Assembly: GCF_001552175.1 (NCBI RefSeq)
Contig: NZ_BCQR01000026.1
Coordinates: 1 to 64,000 of the forward strand
Source of the DNA: Actinomadura kijaniata NBRC 14229
GTDB taxonomy: Bacteria; Actinomycetota; Actinomycetes; Streptosporangiales; Streptosporangiaceae
Length of the DNA: 64,000 nucleotides
Reading direction: 5' to 3'
The first letter of the stretch is position 1; the number at the start of each line of letters is the position of its first letter. Made by a program: the position numbers and the translations under genes. Shown one piece after another: positions 63,772 through 64,000 of this stretch. Under the pieces are notes generated by a model. It did not search any database, was not told where the DNA came from, and saw only the letters and a list, made by a program, of their open reading frames with translations.

Positions 63772-64000
63772 ATGAGCGAGCGGTTGACGATCGGCGAGCT
63801 GGCGAGCCGCACCGGCGTCGCCACCTCCGCGCTGCGCTACTGGGAGGAGCTCGGCCTGCTGCCGGCGCCCGCCCGGGTCTCGGGCCAACGGCGGTACCCG
63901 CCCTCGGCGGTCGACCTGGTCGGGGTGGTCCTGGCGCTGCAGGACATCGGTTTCTCGTTGCGGGAGATCAAAGCGTTCGTCGCGTCCCGTTCGCCGGCCG
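63772..64000 (+). CDS. MerR family transcriptional regulator (3' end outside window)
   Basis: The first 76 codons of a MerR protein: LTIGELASRTGVATSALRYWEELGLLPAPAR (helix-turn-helix), GQRRYPPSAVDLVGVVLALQDIGFSLREIKAFVASR (wing and start of the dimerisation helix). The effector domain and any metal or iron-sulphur cysteines lie beyond the window, so subgroup (SoxR-like or other) cannot be decided. It is divergent from the methyltransferase, and its promoter region contains a matching dyad. Confidence 0.88.
   Translation, partial: MSERLTIGELASRTGVATSALRYWEELGLLPAPARVSGQRRYPPSAVDLVGVVLALQDIGFSLREIKAFVASRSPA

Overview
The window is very GC-rich actinobacterial DNA: strong third-position GC bias, many GTG starts, AGGAGG-type ribosome sites and frequent ATGA/GTGA stop-start overlaps. 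An rpoB gene with no rpoC behind it, F420-dependent enzymes, a HelR-type helicase and large sugar and polyketide clusters together suggest a filamentous actinomycete, probably Streptosporangiales (Actinomadura/Nonomuraea-like). That placement is inference. I see no rRNA, tRNA or CRISPR array.

Layout. 1-1063: the 3' end of rpoB closed by a strong hairpin; since rpoC does not follow, this looks like the second, rifamycin-resistance-type rpoB paralogue. 1383-10624: mixed single genes (STAS protein, imine-reductase-like gene with a divergent MerR, Lrp/LLM/deaminase unit, arginine-modifying hydrolase) with decay: a truncated rhomboid gene ending exactly at one of two inverted repeats that bracket a DUF1963 gene, a frameshifted pseudogene and a 1.2-kb non-coding stretch.

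10836-26448: a sugar-acid catabolic regulon. It holds a GntR/FadR regulator, two secreted beta-propeller-type DUF4185/DUF5005 proteins, a mutarotase-like protein, an SDR, an HSL-type alpha/beta hydrolase, an ABC importer without its ATPase, a GH38-type glycosidase, a glucarate-dehydratase-like enolase-superfamily enzyme and KDG kinase. Shared operator-like sequences sit at three of its promoters. The parts fit glycan cleavage, import, sugar oxidation, lactone opening, dehydration and phosphorylation of a 2-keto-3-deoxy acid.

26458-35888: regulator/enzyme pairs, including a single-chain MarR-deazaflavin nitroreductase fusion and a CGNR regulator divergent from a RidA-like protein without the usual arginine.

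35916-49165: the most unusual locus, a coupled minus-strand biosynthetic operon: glycosyltransferase, a 60-residue ORF, a 2778-residue KS-AT-DH-KR-ACP-condensation-FkbH megasynthase, an ACP-thioester reductase with an extra C-terminal domain, and an alpha/beta hydrolase with a cysteine nucleophile. I do not recognise its product; a reductively released, glycosylated polyketide carrying a three-carbon unit is a reasonable guess.

49407-64000: hydrolase and GH20 hexosaminidase sharing a palindrome-rich divergent promoter, an MBL hydrolase, an ECF41-like sigma factor, a tyrosine recombinase, helR preceded by a perfect 19-bp rifamycin-associated element, a TetR/DUF6463 pair, a small secreted protein, a SCO6745-like protein, a BtrH_N protein behind a 31-bp palindrome, and a methyltransferase divergent from a truncated MerR gene.
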